A stretch of 64,000 nucleotides of DNA, from positions 158,974,944 to 159,038,943 of the forward strand of contig BTPG01000004.1 of NCBI GenBank assembly GCA_036245525.1. The letters run 5' to 3'. Numbering within the stretch: position 1 is the first letter of the stretch; each line of letters begins with the position of its first letter. The notes beneath the pieces are model-generated. The model worked only from the letters and a program-made list of their open reading frames with translations, did not search any database and was not told the origin of the DNA. Below, piece after piece: positions 62,291 through 64,000 of this stretch. This DNA is from Semisulcospira habei. Taxonomy: Eukaryota > Mollusca > Gastropoda > Semisulcospiridae. The position numbers and the translations under genes were made by a program.

Positions 62291-64000
62291 GAGGGGAGGG
62301 GCGAGAACGGGAGGCCGAGGCGGAAGCTGGGGCCGTGGAGGTGGGTCTGACGAACCGCAGGGCTCGACCCAAGGCCTTGCAGGCTTGCGGAAAGCGAGAC
62401 GAGGGAGCGCTGGACCAACGGTCCTTGTTGGCTTCCTTCAGGGCCTGCCAGGAAGGGCCGAAGAGGAGAGAAGCGCCGACTGGAGCCCGGCGGAGCTGCG
62501 ATCTCACATCAGGGGGAAGACCCGGGCAGGACTGGAGCACCGCATCACGCCGCATCAGATCGCAGTTGGCGGCGGCTGTCATGGCGTTGACGGAAGAGTG
62601 GTAGGCCGCTCGATTGGCTGCAACTGCCAAGGAGTGCAGGTCCGACAGCAGTGGAGGAGCGGAAGGAAGCCAGGCCGCTTCGATACGGTTGATGAAGGCT
62701 TGCGTAAACAGCTCCAGGAAACCGGAACAAGCGAGAGCGTTGCGGACGAGGCAGGCAGTACGCTCCAATCCTCGAGGCAGAACGCGCTTGAGCTGGGAAG
62801 CGCCGCCGGCGAGCACTAGGGCAGGCGGATCCACGGGAGGCAGAGGGCATGAGAAGGACTGCGAGTGGCCGGCGTACCAGGCCTGCCGAAAGGCGATGTC
62901 AACACCTGTAGGCCAGCGACGGTCGGTGAAGAAGTCCGAGGCCGGCGCGGCGTCTCGCTGGAGATGCGCAGAAAGGGCGTCTGACAGGTCGCGGAAGGAA
63001 GGCGGCTGGGGAAGCGACTTGAATTTCTTCACCTGACGCGCAGCGTCCACAAAGGCGGCCGCTTTCCTCTTCAGTGGCGGGAAAGGAGGGCACGCATCCG
63101 CGGGCAGGCAGGCCGCTATGAGCCGGGCGGCGTCGTCCAAGGCACGGAGAGTCTCGCCACGAGGGGAGGCCAGGGTAGCTGGAGACGCCGGGTCCTCCAC
63201 GAGCGAGGGGGAAGGACTGCCAGACCCCAGGAAGGCCGAAACAGAGTCCTCCGGCAGCAGGCTTAATGTCTCTCCATCGCTGGCAGGAGGGGGGTGGGGA
63301 GGCGCCCGAAGCACAGGGGGCAGAGCGGCGCGCAGAGGGGGCGGAGGGAGAGCCGAAGGGCTAGGCTGCCGACGCCGAGAGGAAGAGGAAGGCGAAGGGT
63401 GCGAAGAGCGAAGCGAGCGCCGGTCCCGATGGGAGCGACTACGCCTAGAACGAGGTGGCGCCCTGACGTCTCTATGACTCCTACGAGGGGAGCGCGGGGA
63501 GCGGCGCCGAGAGGACCAGCGGTGTGGCGAACGACTGCGCCGACGGGAAGTATAGGAAGAAGCCGAGCGTGACGACGAAGGATGCCGGGGGCTACGAATC
63601 CTATCGACGCGACGGGGGCTAAGCCGACGATCCCTAGAGCGGCGCGTGGAAGAACGGGAGCGGTCTGTCCTGTCGCGCGCCGGCGGACGAGGAGACGAGT
63701 GACGCGGCGCCCGGGGCTCAAGGGGAGCACGTAACGGGCTATGCGACTGGTCATAGAAGTTTTCGGCTTTAGAAGGGGGGGCCATAAGGCCCACACGTCT
63801 AGGAACCGGCGACAGGGGTCGCAGTGCACGGGGCTCCTTCACAAGGAGCGGGGCACGACTAGACGGAGAGTCCGAAAGGCCGATGCGTCTGCGAAGAGGC
63901 GACAGCGGTCGCGGTGCTCGGGGCTCCTTCTCGAGGAGCGGGGCACGAATAGACGAAGGGGCCGCGCCTGTACCCACAGGCGACAGCGGACGCCGTGCAC
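62187..64000 (-). CDS. Gag-like ORF of the DIRS-like element, partial
   Basis: Open from the right edge to 62187, about 600 codons. The N-terminal part (residues to about 220) is arginine/serine-rich like a splicing-factor SR domain (RSRSPHRWSSRRRSPRSPRR). It is followed by a proline/serine stretch and a globular helical part (AAFVDAARQVKKFKSLPQPP; SFRDLSDALSAHLQRD; LERTACLVRNALACSGFLEL), then a basic, proline-rich tail. This is the usual position and style of DIRS gag. Near the edge a 90-bp (30-residue) unit is repeated at least twice (63810-63899, 63900-63989). The start codon lies outside the window. Confidence 0.72.
   Translation of the reverse strand, partial: ARRPLSPVGTGAAPSSIRAPLLEKEPRAPRPLSPLRRRIGLSDSPSSRAPLLVKEPRALRPLSPVPRRVGLMAPPSKAENFYDQSHSPLRAPLEPRAPRHSSPRPPARDRTDRSRSSTRRSRDRRLSPRRVDRIRSPRHPSSSRSASSYTSRRRSRSPHRWSSRRRSPRSPRRSHRDVRAPPRSRRSRSHRDRRSLRSSHPSPSSSSRRRQPSPSALPPPPLRAALPPVLRAPPHPPPASDGETLSLLPEDSVSAFLGSGSPSPSLVEDPASPATLASPRGETLRALDDAARLIAACLPADACPPFPPLKRKAAAFVDAARQVKKFKSLPQPPSFRDLSDALSAHLQRDAAPASDFFTDRRWPTGVDIAFRQAWYAGHSQSFSCPLPPVDPPALVLAGGASQLKRVLPRGLERTACLVRNALACSGFLELFTQAFINRIEAAWLPSAPPLLSDLHSLAVAANRAAYHSSVNAMTAAANCDLMRRDAVLQSCPGLPPDVRSQLRRAPVGASLLFGPSWQALKEANKDRWSSAPSSRFPQACKALGRALRFVRPTSTAPASASASRSRPSPRAPGPGRARPARPARPAVPAWPKPARRPGHGRAP
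63800..64000. repeat. 90-bp tandem repeat in the gag-like ORF
   Basis: GGGCTCCTTC recurs at 63831 and 63921, and GGCGACAG before it at about 63809, 63899 and 63979. Unit 90 bp, encoding a repeated P-R-A-x-R-P-L-S-P segment; continues past the window edge. Confidence 0.8.

Larger units (their letters stand above)
58734..64000 (-). mobile_element. DIRS-like tyrosine-recombinase retrotransposon, partial
   Basis: Minus strand, running off the right edge: gag-like ORF (62187-64000), RT/RNase H (59873-62290) and tyrosine recombinase (59196-60161), with inverted repeats at the 3' side and no integrase. Distinctly GC-rich compared with the rest of the window. The left (3') limit is uncertain; the inverted repeat at 58734-59041 is my best guess. 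DIRS elements integrate by recombinase and make no target duplications. Confidence 0.85.

Noticed and set aside
59397..63572. Plus-strand frames of 80-216 codons opposite the DIRS-like element
   Set aside because: Shadows of the real minus-strand genes; composition driven.

Overview
This is a eukaryotic, almost certainly invertebrate (my best guess is a mollusc or other lophotrochozoan), transposon-packed stretch of genome. The evidence is the kind of elements present (several non-LTR retrotransposon clades, a molluscan-style SINE with a tetranucleotide tail, a DIRS-like retroelement, a THAP/DDE transposon and virus-like Maverick/Polinton elements) together with long simple-sequence arrays. 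I recognise no complete ordinary host gene; the only host-like coding trace is a broken C-type-lectin-like exon near 53 kb.

Layout. 0-10.4 kb: three or four decayed LINE copies (minus strand 1-715; plus strand 1501-4866, L1/Tx1-like; minus strand 7013-7650; plus strand 8640-10290, CR1/L2-like) separated by microsatellites and small palindromes. 10.4-48.5 kb: one Maverick/Polinton ('Maverick B', 10424-48528) expanded by later insertions. Its DNA polymerase gene is cut by a nearly full-length RTE-like LINE (14106-19071, itself carrying a 1.65-kb palindrome) and by a second, complete Maverick of the same family ('Maverick A', 19147-35352, 16,206 bp, perfect 6-bp target duplication). A third insertion, a 5'-truncated LINE (43264-44597), splits the penton-like gene of Maverick B. 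Without these, B would be about 15.6 kb. 48.5-58.7 kb: minisatellites, another RTE-like LINE, a SINE, a relic THAP + DDE transposase element and a Tc1/mariner-type MITE. 58.7-64 kb: a GC-rich DIRS-like tyrosine-recombinase retrotransposon on the minus strand (gag-like ORF, RT/RNase H, recombinase), running off the right edge.

The two Mavericks have the same 14 genes in the same order: a glycine-rich membrane protein, an unassigned 289-residue protein, a penton-like minor capsid protein, a tail-anchored protein, a coiled-coil multi-pass membrane protein, the double jelly-roll major capsid protein, a packaging ATPase, a small protein, protein-primed family B DNA polymerase, integrase and four small virion-type or membrane proteins. 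Together they describe a virus-like element that encodes a capsid, packages its DNA, replicates it with its own polymerase and integrates with a retroviral-type integrase. Neither copy is intact: A has an intact integrase, MCP, ATPase and penton but a broken polymerase and three other damaged genes; B has most core genes broken. Many start codons in both copies sit on a shared TTGT-N-ATAAAAATG-like motif, which may be a promoter or leader signal.
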